A stretch of 22,670 bases of DNA. Origin: a virus. Shown here in pieces: positions 8,182 through 14,027 of this stretch; the first letter of the stretch is position 1, and each line of letters begins with the position of its first letter. A program made the position numbers and the translations under genes. Location: positions 1 to 22,670 of IMG/VR virus record IMGVR_UViG_3300036832_000674. One strand, 5' to 3'. The notes beneath the pieces are model-generated. The model made no database searches, was not told where the DNA came from, and saw only the letters and a list, made by a program, of their open reading frames with translations.

Positions 8182-8492
8182 GTTCTAATAAGAATCCAAA
8201 TAGTGCGGTTCCTGTTTGGTATGCTCCTGCTGCTGGAGTTGGTGATCGTGCCAATATGAAAAAAGCAGTTCCTGTTTGGTTAGCAGCTTCTGCACCACCA
8301 GGTCTTAATCCTAAAAAAGCTATTCCAGTTTATGTTACTACAAATCCACCTGTTACTGGAGATAGAGCTAATCTTCAGAAAGCTACACCGATTTGGGTGA
8401 TATCTGGAACTCCGCCAATAGGCGTAGTTGGAGATAGGGCAAATCCAGCATTAGCAGTACCAGTTTATATTGTAGCGCAGCCAACAGAATAG
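8178..8492 (+). CDS. Small protein of AVPVW/Y repeats
   Basis: 104 residues, start overlapping the lysozyme stop (ATGA). The chain consists almost wholly of five degenerate units. Each carries N-x-x-x-A-V/I/T-P-V/I-W/Y, followed by a variable Ala/Thr/Pro stretch and usually GDRA. The units start near residues 6, 25, 43, 65 and 88. There is no signal peptide or membrane span. The composition (short beta strands separated by Pro/Gly turns) suggests an extended or solenoid-like structural piece. I know similar A-V-P-V strings from phage minor structural proteins, but no function is established. Its position between endolysin and holin candidate could mean a lysis role or a late virion role. Confidence 0.65.
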   Translation: MSSNKNPNSAVPVWYAPAAGVGDRANMKKAVPVWLAASAPPGLNPKKAIPVYVTTNPPVTGDRANLQKATPIWVISGTPPIGVVGDRANPALAVPVYIVAQPTE

Positions 8493-8501
8493 GAGCGTCA
8501 T

Positions 8502-8783
8502 ATGAGTATAGCTGGTATTCTAATCGGCGTTCTGAACTGCATTCTTCTGGTAACAGTGCTTGTACTTTTGGGCGCGATTATTGCCTGGGTAGCGCAAATT
8601 TTTGAGTGGCCAATTCCATGGAATATTCAGCGCATCTATCTGCTGATTTGTCTTCTAGTGTTCATCATTTGTGTAGCTTCATTAATGTTGGGCACTCCTA
8701 TGGTTCATTTCTTTGGCTATGCTCAGCATGGGAGCCTGGCGCCTGATGCGCCACCATTTCCCGGAAGCGGACAAATGGCATGA
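8502..8783 (+). CDS. Two-helix membrane protein, candidate holin
   Basis: 93 residues; RBS AGGAG nine bases before ATG. Two strong hydrophobic segments are visible: residues ~4-33 and ~44-70, joined by a short loop holding EWPIPWNIQR. The C-terminal tail is short and Pro/Gly-rich. Size, two membrane segments and position directly after the GH24 endolysin fit a class II holin, which would permeabilise the inner membrane and release the endolysin. Holins lack conserved motifs, so this rests on topology and context. The N-terminus is unusually devoid of charged residues, and no i-spanin/o-spanin pair was found beside it. It is the last rightward gene. Confidence 0.55.
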   Translation: MSIAGILIGVLNCILLVTVLVLLGAIIAWVAQIFEWPIPWNIQRIYLLICLLVFIICVASLMLGTPMVHFFGYAQHGSLAPDAPPFPGSGQMA

Positions 8784-8803
8784 TCCACATATAAATGGTA
8801 ATA

Positions 8804-8826
8804 ATTAGGTCTTTTGAAGACCTAAT
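8804..8826. terminator. Bidirectional terminator hairpin between convergent operons
   Basis: A perfect 10-bp inverted repeat, ATTAGGTCTT / AAGACCTAAT, with a three-base loop, lies 20 bases after the stop of the holin-like gene and contains the stop of the leftward gene ending at 8805. No long T-run follows on the plus strand; on the minus strand an AT-rich stretch follows. Placement between two converging operons supports termination in both directions. Confidence 0.6.
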
Positions 8827-9488
8827 CTCTGTAGTTTGTAATCCAATTCTTTGATTTGAGCTTCCATCGCAGAGCGCCATTCAGAATGGCGTTTATTTTC
8901 TTGATCCAGAAGATCTTTGATCGCTACTACATCTTCATGTAGCTTGCTAATTGCTGGATCTTGTGCAAGCTCTCCAAAAGCTTCCTTACGAACTCTGATA
9001 GCAAAGTCAAGTGACGCGCCGCTTTCTTTGGCAACGCGCTCATCTGACCAATTGTCATGGAAACGTCGTATATCGCGATTGAAATGATCTTCTATCATTG
9101 CTCCTACACGAAGCGTCAATCTTATGTCAGAGCCAATTGCTGGAATTGGCGCGACAGGGATAGCCGTTGTAGTTTGTGGTTTTGGAGGAGGTGGTAAAGT
9201 AGGTTTTTGAACCACGATTTCTTTCTCCAGTTTTGCAGCTTTCATACATTCTGGCGAACAGAAAGTTGGATTTTTGCGTTTGAATAGCCACCCTTTTTTT
9301 GTAAAATGAGTAACTGCTTCTGTTGCCTCATCTAACGTTGAATTAAACCAATTATCCTCTTTACCACAATCACATCTTATTTTAAGTCGTCTTTGTCCAG
9401 ATTTATCTCGTGTAGTTTGGATACTCCAACATGCTAATTCAGTTTCAAGTTTTAACACTCTACTAAGGCGCGTGCCCATTGTTTCCAT
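8805..9488 (-). CDS. Zinc-motif protein with Pro-rich linker and C-terminal helical domain
   Basis: 227 residues. The N-terminal domain has two cysteine pairs, C39-x-C41 and C77-x-x-x-C81 (CDCG and CSPEC), the layout of a small zinc-binding domain. A Pro/Thr-rich linker (~residues 93-118) follows, then a helical part. That part includes NWSDERVAKESGAS with an FAIRVRKEAFGEL helix, which looks like a small DNA-binding-like fold, and a C-terminal coiled coil (~190-225). The ATG at 9488 lacks a clear ribosome site; the in-frame ATG at 9479 has GGA five bases upstream and could be the true start. The family is unknown to me. It closes the leftward operon that also holds the propeller-like and sheath-like proteins, and shares the CSxxC style with the small protein at 12442-12696. 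Confidence 0.6.
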   Translation of the reverse strand: METMGTRLSRVLKLETELACWSIQTTRDKSGQRRLKIRCDCGKEDNWFNSTLDEATEAVTHFTKKGWLFKRKNPTFCSPECMKAAKLEKEIVVQKPTLPPPPKPQTTTAIPVAPIPAIGSDIRLTLRVGAMIEDHFNRDIRRFHDNWSDERVAKESGASLDFAIRVRKEAFGELAQDPAISKLHEDVVAIKDLLDQENKRHSEWRSAMEAQIKELDYKLQRLGLQKT

Positions 9489-9491
9489 CTT

Positions 9492-9686
9492 TTAGCTGAA
9501 GAGATCTTTTGGAATCCTCTTATTGAGATTTTTGATTCTTTCTTCATAAACTTCTATTTCTTTTTTGAGTTCCATTGCATAATCTTTGAGTAATCTATTT
9601 TCATTTTCTAAATCATCATATTTCTTTTTCAATTCGTCATATTGAAATTGTAACGGATCTTTTGATTTTTGCGGTTTATTAGCCAT
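9492..9686 (-). CDS. Small coiled-coil protein
   Basis: 64 residues starting at the ATG at 9684-9686. The AAGGAGGA directly upstream (9690-9698) selects this start over the in-frame ATG at 9707. From residue ~12 the chain is one continuous heptad-rich, highly charged helix (FQYDELKKKYDDLENENR onward), ending with KDLFS. It starts one base after the stop of the propeller-like gene, whose last codons contain its ribosome binding site, so translation is coupled. It is likely an oligomerisation or adaptor peptide, but nothing more can be read from the sequence. A similar coiled coil ends the protein at 12156-12455 in the same operon. Confidence 0.65.
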   Translation of the reverse strand: MANKPQKSKDPLQFQYDELKKKYDDLENENRLLKDYAMELKKEIEVYEERIKNLNKRIPKDLFS

Positions 9687-9687
9687 C

Positions 9688-10776
9688 TTATCCTCCTTGG
9701 ACGGCATCTTGTAGCGTTGATCTTACGATCCAAGCTGTATCATGTTCCCTATCTTTGTAACAATCAAAACCTCCATAGTAAACATCAGTATTATTAAATG
9801 GAGATAATATAATCGTTCTGCATGATCTCATTGGCTTTGGTGCAAGCGTTGGAATAGCAATTCTTCTCCAGTTTCCTTGATATAAACAAACATAGTGCGC
9901 TGGCGCATCAGCTCCGGCATCTATTCCACATAATATTACTTGTGATCCATTCAAACTAGCGACGCACATGTTATTATATGCGCCAATTATATAGAAATTT
10001 TGTGGACCAGATAAATCAAATTCTGTAAATGCTTCATATGTACCTGGAGCGAATTTGATTATTCGTGATTGTGTTCCTTCAACACATGCCCAAAGGTTGC
10101 CATTAATTGATGTTAATCCTCGCAATCCAGATTGTGATATTCCAGGTATCGGATTTTTCCAAACTTCTGTCCAACTAGATGGATGTCCATCATTGCGACG
10201 ATAGAGTCTTTGGCCTACAGTTGCATGAAGAACACCATTAACTTCTGCAAATGACATTACTCTTTCTGGATGTCCTCCAGCCATTAGTGGTAGACCTTTA
10301 ATATTAAGTTCTGGAACAACAGTCCATTGAATTTCTCCTGGAAGAACAGCATCATACACGCCGGAAAAAATTCCTTCATTTTGACCTGCAAATGCCATAT
10401 TAACACCAGTTCTATTATCAATATGCGCAGCAAAACTGCGGATTTGTCCACCTTCTCCGACTCGTGTTAAATTCCATCCATTATTTTTGATACCAACATA
10501 TGCTCTACCAAAAAATCCGCATACGAGTGTATTGATATTAGCTGTTGGAAAATGAATTTCATGTAAACATGCAACTGCTATTGTATCAGGATCAAATGTT
10601 TGTTCTATTTCCCAATTACCTCCTGGAGAATTAAGTCTAATAATTTGTGGTCCTTGACCTGAAATATTGTTATGCCAATTACCAGTTCCACAAAAGAGCG
10701 CTCCATTTGACGCAAACATACGTGCTTCTGTGGCAGAAAATGGTAGATGCGGTATCCATGAGAGCGTAAATGCCAT
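9688..10776 (-). CDS. Leaderless beta-propeller-like protein, paralogue of the exported protein at 6167-7696
   Basis: 362 residues, no signal peptide; the N-terminus goes straight into MAFTLSWIPHLPF. The upstream site is GGGGAC, a weak but usable ribosome site. Collinear similarity with residues ~40-450 of the exported protein is clear: ATEARMFA, IIRLNSPGGNW, INTLV, GGQIRSFAAH, FAG..EGIFSGVY, IQWTV, SFAEVNG, SGLRGLT, TIILSPF and GGFDCYK. Repeating strands of the form G-x-L-x-A-x-V point to a beta-propeller. Compared with the exported copy it lacks the leader, most of the cysteines and the C-terminal Pro-rich tail. Its place beside a sheath-like protein suggests a virion-associated or host-interaction role; no catalytic motif is seen. 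Confidence 0.7.
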   Translation of the reverse strand: MAFTLSWIPHLPFSATEARMFASNGALFCGTGNWHNNISGQGPQIIRLNSPGGNWEIEQTFDPDTIAVACLHEIHFPTANINTLVCGFFGRAYVGIKNNGWNLTRVGEGGQIRSFAAHIDNRTGVNMAFAGQNEGIFSGVYDAVLPGEIQWTVVPELNIKGLPLMAGGHPERVMSFAEVNGVLHATVGQRLYRRNDGHPSSWTEVWKNPIPGISQSGLRGLTSINGNLWACVEGTQSRIIKFAPGTYEAFTEFDLSGPQNFYIIGAYNNMCVASLNGSQVILCGIDAGADAPAHYVCLYQGNWRRIAIPTLAPKPMRSCRTIILSPFNNTDVYYGGFDCYKDREHDTAWIVRSTLQDAVQGG

Positions 10777-10828
10777 TACACGTCCCCGTCTTTGAGAAAC
10801 CCTCCAGCTATTCTAAAATTGCCAAATA

Positions 10829-10847
10829 GGAGCGCGTGTGGCGCTCC
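10829..10847 (-). terminator. GC-rich intercistronic hairpin
   Basis: GGAGCGC and GCGCTCC form a perfect 7-bp stem with a five-base loop, seven bases after the stop of the sheath-like gene and 53 bases before the propeller-like gene start (reading leftward). Only a short TATTT follows on the minus strand, so it may be a weak terminator or an RNA-processing/stability hairpin that lowers expression of the downstream genes. Confidence 0.45.
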
Positions 10848-10853
10848 AAATGA

Positions 10854-12116
10854 TTATGTTAGGAATGTATAGCCACGTCCAGCTTGTGTTGTAGTCCAAG
10901 CTTGGAACAACGGATCCAATCTAGGCTCTTCACTCTGAAATGTACCGAATGAGATCGGCGCTCCATTTTGGTCAGTATATGTATGGATAATTCTGTCCAT
11001 ATAGCCAGCAATAGAGAAATGCGCCCCTCCTGGCGAAGATAAAATTGCACCAGCATCTGCTGATAAGCCAAGATCATGCGCAGCAGTACCAGTTACTGCA
11101 CTAATTATTGATGGATTAAAATTATACCCATAATGCCCGTCTGGTTGAAGATCAAAATACTCGTTCGTTATTGTTCCAGTTCGAGTACCGATAATTGTTT
11201 GGGCTTGCGAGTCTAGTCCAGGTGCTGTCATATTAAATGATCCAGAAGCATTCACTGCATTGTTTATAATCCAATTTATTCCATCTGGTGCTTGATCTGC
11301 AATTGCAGTGAGTGGTGGAATGCCGTTAGTCTTAGTAGGCTGAATACGCTCACCTACCGTAAGTTGTCCAGCAATAACATCTCCAACACTTAGTAATCCG
11401 TAAGTCTCACTAATTGTACCAGAGTTAGTTAGTGGGTTAGTTCCTAAAAATGTTCCAGCTGTTGTTCCACCACCTTTAAAGGAGAATAAATCATATTCTC
11501 CAGTTCCACCTAACTCTCCGTTTGGTTCTGTTGAGTTAAGTTGGCTGATAATTTGCGCACCAGGAGCGATATTCAATCCTGACACTAGTCCACCAGGTAC
11601 AATCGGATCATTGTTTGCATCCAAAGCAGTTATAAACAGGTGCGATGTTTGACCTGGTGTAACATATCCTTGAAACGTCAAGGACTTTGCTGTTAGTGTA
11701 TCGCCAGTTGTTGTGGCAGCAATTGGCAAGTGCGCATTAAGCGCATTTGCAATCAATACCGCAGCACTGGCGAAACTAGTGGCGCTGGACAGATCAACCG
11801 TTCCTGCATAATTGAAGATTGGTCCATTAGGAATACTCAATGTAACATCGAGCGTTCCAGTAATATTTTGTAGATCGGCAAGTTGGAGATTGTTGATGTT
11901 ACCACCAATAAGATGAGGGCGCTGCCCCATGCCATAGCGGATAAACGTTATTGTGTTATGTGGAAAGTTTGTAAAGAACCCACGTGCAATTTTAGTTTCT
12001 GGACTGCCAAGACCATATTGTGCTCTAACAGCCGCTAGACTGGTGAAGCTAAATGCCTCAGTGGCAGAAGTATCTTTCTGCCATGTTATTACAAGTCTGT
12101 CATTATTCGTAGTCAT
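10854..12116 (-). CDS. Tail-sheath-like (DUF3383-like) protein with internal beta-rich insert
   Basis: 420 residues; RBS AAGGTAAGAG before the ATG. The N-terminal ~125 residues follow the DUF3383 sheath pattern: F.SLAAVRAQYGLGSPETK, an A..FF..FPHNTITFIRYG strand, an LIGG...L..LQNITGTL segment and VDLSSATSFASAA. Near the C-terminus AAHDLGLSADAGAILSSPGG and MDRI match the later part of the same family. Between them (~130-320) are about 190 extra residues, including two modules of the kind G-x-x-I-A-P-G-A-Q-I-I-S...GGTGEYD that are common in phage beta-rich proteins. The main sheath gene is normally next to the tube gene, which is not here, so this is probably a paralogue used as a decoration or terminator protein. 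A phage with this as its only sheath is not excluded. Confidence 0.5.
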   Translation of the reverse strand: MTTNNDRLVITWQKDTSATEAFSFTSLAAVRAQYGLGSPETKIARGFFTNFPHNTITFIRYGMGQRPHLIGGNINNLQLADLQNITGTLDVTLSIPNGPIFNYAGTVDLSSATSFASAAVLIANALNAHLPIAATTTGDTLTAKSLTFQGYVTPGQTSHLFITALDANNDPIVPGGLVSGLNIAPGAQIISQLNSTEPNGELGGTGEYDLFSFKGGGTTAGTFLGTNPLTNSGTISETYGLLSVGDVIAGQLTVGERIQPTKTNGIPPLTAIADQAPDGINWIINNAVNASGSFNMTAPGLDSQAQTIIGTRTGTITNEYFDLQPDGHYGYNFNPSIISAVTGTAAHDLGLSADAGAILSSPGGAHFSIAGYMDRIIHTYTDQNGAPISFGTFQSEEPRLDPLFQAWTTTQAGRGYTFLT

Positions 12117-12155
12117 TTCTCTTACCTTTCTATATGGGCAAAGTGCCTAAAGAAT

Positions 12156-12455
12156 TCATTTTGGATATCCAAATAGGTCTAAACTTTTTTTGAGTTCTTG
12201 TTTAAGTCGTTTATTTTCATCTCTTAATTTTTCAATTTGAATTTCTAATTTAGAAATTTGATCTCTCAATTTTCTTTTTTCATATTGATTACTTAATGTT
12301 ATTTTTTCTTCATTTAAGCAATGAATTTTTTTAAGAAAGCATGTATCATTAAATTGAACATAATATAATGTTTCTTCATTACCTCTATTAATGGCATATA
12401 TTATTGTTCCTTGAAACAAACATGACACTGTTTGATCTATTTCAAACTTTGACAT
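12156..12455 (-). CDS. Small SH3-like plus coiled-coil protein
   Basis: 99 residues from the ATG at 12453-12455. AAAGGAAAC upstream and the 14-base overlap with the preceding gene make this start better than the in-frame ATG at 12521. The first ~55 residues alternate strands and turns (FEIDQTVSCLFQGTIIYAI, then LYYVQFND) in an SH3/KOW-like manner. Residues ~60-92 form a strongly charged coiled coil with regular Leu/Ile spacing, and the chain ends DLFGYPK. I do not recognise a family. It lies in the promoter-proximal part of the leftward accessory operon, just before the sheath-like gene. Confidence 0.6.
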   Translation of the reverse strand: MSKFEIDQTVSCLFQGTIIYAINRGNEETLYYVQFNDTCFLKKIHCLNEEKITLSNQYEKRKLRDQISKLEIQIEKLRDENKRLKQELKKSLDLFGYPK

Positions 12456-12696
12456 TTTGTTTCCTTTCAACTTTTCTAAAATGGTATACTCTACATTTAG
12501 TTGAACAATAATTATGATCACTACGATGTTTGATAAAATGTTCTTTACACCATAGACATTTTATGCAACCAAATTTTTTAAAATGTTTAAAATCAACTTT
12601 AGAGAGGAAATCAGGTTTTTCTCTTTTATTTTCATATGCATTTGTAACTATAATTTTGTGCGTTAATCTCATTTGTTCTTTTGTTATTCTTGTCAT
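12442..12696 (-). CDS. Small zinc-finger-like protein
   Basis: 84 residues, rich in Lys, His and Cys. The cysteines C44, C47, C50, C64 and C68 (CIKCLWC then NYCSTKC) form a treble-clef-like zinc motif of the CxxC-x13-CxxxC type, followed by a basic tail. The first 40 residues are helical and basic. Small proteins of this kind often bind DNA or RNA or act as adaptors, but the target is unknown. Reading leftward, this is the first gene after the promoter and palindrome at 12730-12769, with a leader of about 40 bases and AAAGATGAGAA as ribosome site, so it could be the regulator of its own operon (inference). Confidence 0.6.
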   Translation of the reverse strand: MTRITKEQMRLTHKIIVTNAYENKREKPDFLSKVDFKHFKKFGCIKCLWCKEHFIKHRSDHNYCSTKCRVYHFRKVERKQNVKV

Positions 12697-12729
12697 TTCT
12701 CATCTTTCACAGGCGGTCTGTAAGCGCCC

Positions 12730-12767
12730 GTAACGCTTCCCTTATATGCTATATCGGGAAGCGTTAC
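12730..12767. repeat. Perfect 12-bp inverted repeat, candidate operator
   Basis: GTAACGCTTCCC at 12730-12741 and its exact reverse complement at 12756-12767 are separated by 14 bases. The 14-base spacer itself contains ATAT-GCT-ATAT, so a longer cruciform is possible. The arms are much richer in GC than the surroundings and sit inside the largest non-coding gap of the window (12697-12890). On the minus strand one arm overlaps the end of a promoter -35 and the other the end of its -10 and the start site, as expected for a repressor operator. Confidence 0.7.
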
Positions 12768-12769
12768 AA
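12741..12769 (-). promoter_or_regulatory. Sigma70-type promoter for the leftward accessory operon
   Basis: Reading the minus strand: TTGTAA (12764-12769) as -35, a 17-base spacer, and TATAAG (12741-12746) as -10, four and five of six matches to consensus. Transcription would start near 12734, about 38 bases before the ATG at 12696. Both boxes are overlapped by the inverted repeat, suggesting repression or activation by a symmetric DNA-binding protein. The match is by eye. Confidence 0.5.
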
Positions 12770-12770
12770 G

Positions 12771-12793
12771 CGAAATTTTCAGCGCTAATTTCG
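12771..12793. repeat. Second inverted repeat in the intergenic region
   Basis: CGAAATT at 12771-12777 and AATTTCG at 12787-12793 form a 7-bp inverted repeat. Its nine-base loop contains the palindrome AGCGCT. It begins four bases after the operator-like repeat. It could be another protein site or an RNA hairpin in any read-through leader. Confidence 0.4.
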
Positions 12794-12842
12794 TAATAAA
12801 AACAATAGCTTAGAAGCACATGAGTTTTCGTAAAATAGGGTT

Positions 12843-12859
12843 ATCGGCCGGATCGGCCG
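12843..12859 (-). terminator. GC-rich direct/inverted repeat, possible weak terminator
   Basis: ATCGGCCG occurs twice, at 12843-12850 and 12852-12859. CGGCC and GGCCG around GGATC also form a 5-bp hairpin. It lies about 30 bases after the stop of the gene ending at 12891 (leftward), followed on the minus strand by an AACCCTATTTTA stretch. It could end the upstream unit before the promoter at 12741-12769; the short stem makes this uncertain, and a protein-binding site is an alternative. Confidence 0.35.
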
Positions 12860-12890
12860 CGGATTATTACAGTTAGTGGATGTGGCATTT

Positions 12891-13163
12891 TCAATCCTTT
12901 CTATCATAATGAATACCAATTGTGAATAATTCTCTAACTGTCAATCTTCTAACCTTATCAAATAAAGTTGGGCTAAGATTTGAAAGTGATTCAATTACTC
13001 CTGTTAATGATGCGCTGATAACAATAGCAAGATCGTCTTCAGCATATGCAGTACCTAAATCACTTCCATCAATAATACATGTCTTTATGATTTGTTTCAT
13101 ATTATCCATTATTTTAGCAGAACGTTGTTCCAATTCTTCCTTATTCAATCTAACATTTGCCAT
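12891..13163 (-). CDS. Small hypothetical helical protein
   Basis: 90 residues from the ATG at 13161-13163. GAGGA ends six bases upstream of it, whereas it abuts the alternative ATG at 13169, so the shorter start is chosen. The chain is predicted helical, with a charged N-terminal third (RLNKEELEQRSAKIMDNMK) and a hydrophobic middle (LAIVISASLTGVIESL). No family is recognised. It follows the DfrB-like gene with two bases between, and is the last gene of this unit before the intergenic palindromes. Its helical build resembles that of the neighbour at 13507-13803, but I see no convincing alignment. Confidence 0.55.
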   Translation of the reverse strand: MANVRLNKEELEQRSAKIMDNMKQIIKTCIIDGSDLGTAYAEDDLAIVISASLTGVIESLSNLSPTLFDKVRRLTVRELFTIGIHYDRKD

Positions 13164-13165
13164 TT

Positions 13166-13510
13166 TCATTCCTCATATTTTGGTGCAAGTTTGCGATCAA
13201 GTGCATGTTCTGGATAAAGTTGTACTGATCCTGTCTCATAAATACTTTCAACAACATAGCCTCTTGGCGTATATGAAGTTGAATAATATCCACGTACATA
13301 GCCGCGCCACATAGAGCCTCTAGATTTTTCCACATAAGTTCCAAGTGGCCAAATATTTTGCCAAGATGATTCTGGAAAATGATCTGCCAATAATTCTCCG
13401 AGCGCTTCTATAATAATCCATGGATCAGATGCAGGAGCGAATTCCTGTGGTGATCCGTGTTTTGTTTTTTCACGTAGCAGCGCCTCTTTGACTTTGGCTA
13501 TGTCAATCAT
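13166..13510 (-). CDS. Type-B (R67/DfrB-like) dihydrofolate reductase-like SH3 domain protein
   Basis: 114 residues; AAGGAGG six bases before ATG, start overlapping the previous stop (ATGA). Residues 57-106 align without gaps, at a constant offset of 30, to the SH3-like core of R67 dihydrofolate reductase as I remember it. Matching positions include Val60, Lys62, Gly65, Trp68, Gly70, Gly74, Tyr76, Thr78, Thr81-Pro82, Gly84-Tyr85, Val87-Glu88-Ser89, Gly94-Ser95-Val96-Gln97 and Tyr99-Pro100. The R67 active-site residues Lys32, Gln67 and Tyr69 correspond to Lys62, Gln97 and Tyr99; Ile68 is Leu98. R67 acts as a homotetramer with a single central pore, reducing dihydrofolate with NADPH, and is insensitive to trimethoprim. 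Here a ~55-residue helical N-terminal domain (WIIIEALGELLADHF) precedes the core. It may be an enzyme or only a domain relative; fold homology is much surer than activity. Confidence 0.75.
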   Translation of the reverse strand: MIDIAKVKEALLREKTKHGSPQEFAPASDPWIIIEALGELLADHFPESSWQNIWPLGTYVEKSRGSMWRGYVRGYYSTSYTPRGYVVESIYETGSVQLYPEHALDRKLAPKYEE

Positions 13511-13803
13511 TGTTTTCCTCCTTCAACGCGCATCCAATTGAAACCTAATCTTCTAAACTCACTAATTGTAAAGTCTTCCAAATCTTTTCTATCTTTTGAG
13601 TTCGTTACATTACTAGTAATTTGATCTATTACAGCGATTAGTGAATGTATCGAATGATGGACTTCCATTCTTCCATCAGTACTATTGGCAAATTGTGCCA
13701 TTGCAGCCAAAATCATACAATGTAAGCATTCTGGATCGAAGTGTATTACCATGTCGGATACAAATTCAATATCAAGTTCTTCTCTCTTAGTTCGTTCGCT
13801 CAT
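13507..13803 (-). CDS. Small hypothetical protein upstream of the DfrB-like gene
   Basis: 98 residues from the ATG at 13801-13803, which has GGAGG about eight bases upstream; the in-frame ATG at 13836 has no such site. Predicted largely helical, with a conserved-looking FVSDMVIHFDPECLHCMIL stretch that contains a CxxC-like Cys-Leu-His-Cys, then a Ser/His segment and a C-terminal FRRLGFNW. No family is recognised. It overlaps the preceding gene by 17 bases and the DfrB-like gene by four, so the three are coupled. Confidence 0.55.
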   Translation of the reverse strand: MSERTKREELDIEFVSDMVIHFDPECLHCMILAAMAQFANSTDGRMEVHHSIHSLIAVIDQITSNVTNSKDRKDLEDFTISEFRRLGFNWMRVEGGKQ

Positions 13804-14008
13804 CTTTTTTGCCTCCATTTTCGATTTCATTTGCAAGGCTCCTAAGCAATTCAGGTACTCTTGGTAAAAGTTCTGGCAATTTTAAACGAATTGCCCAGCC
13901 TGTTCCTCTATCACCTCCAATGACTATAGCCAATGCAGCTAATGCGCTAGTTCTCTCCAAAAGAATTTTTGCTTCGTCACCGTATTTACCTTGATTTGTC
14001 ATGTTCAT
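13787..14008 (-). CDS. Small hypothetical protein
   Basis: 73 residues starting at the ATG at 14006-14008. GGAGG lies five bases upstream, and this start leaves 19 bases after the previous gene. The longer frame from 14131 would overlap that gene by 100 bases and has no ribosome site. The sequence has a helical N-terminus with an Ala/Leu-rich stretch (ALAALAIVIGG), a GGDRGTGWAIRLKL strand region and a charged C-terminal helix. No family is recognised. Its middle could be a small substrate- or protein-binding fold, but I would not assign a function. Confidence 0.5.
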   Translation of the reverse strand: MNMTNQGKYGDEAKILLERTSALAALAIVIGGDRGTGWAIRLKLPELLPRVPELLRSLANEIENGGKKDERTN

Positions 14009-14027
14009 TGTAGCCTCCATTGTGTAG

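Noticed and set aside
12456-12521. N-terminal extension of the protein at 12156-12455 (MIIIIVQL-type start)
   Set aside because: It would look like a short hydrophobic leader, but it overlaps the upstream gene by 80 bases. The internal ATG at 12455 has a good ribosome site.
12922-13314. Plus-strand reading frame of 130 codons
   Set aside because: Antisense to two coupled minus-strand genes, one of which is the well-supported DfrB-like gene; no upstream ribosome site.
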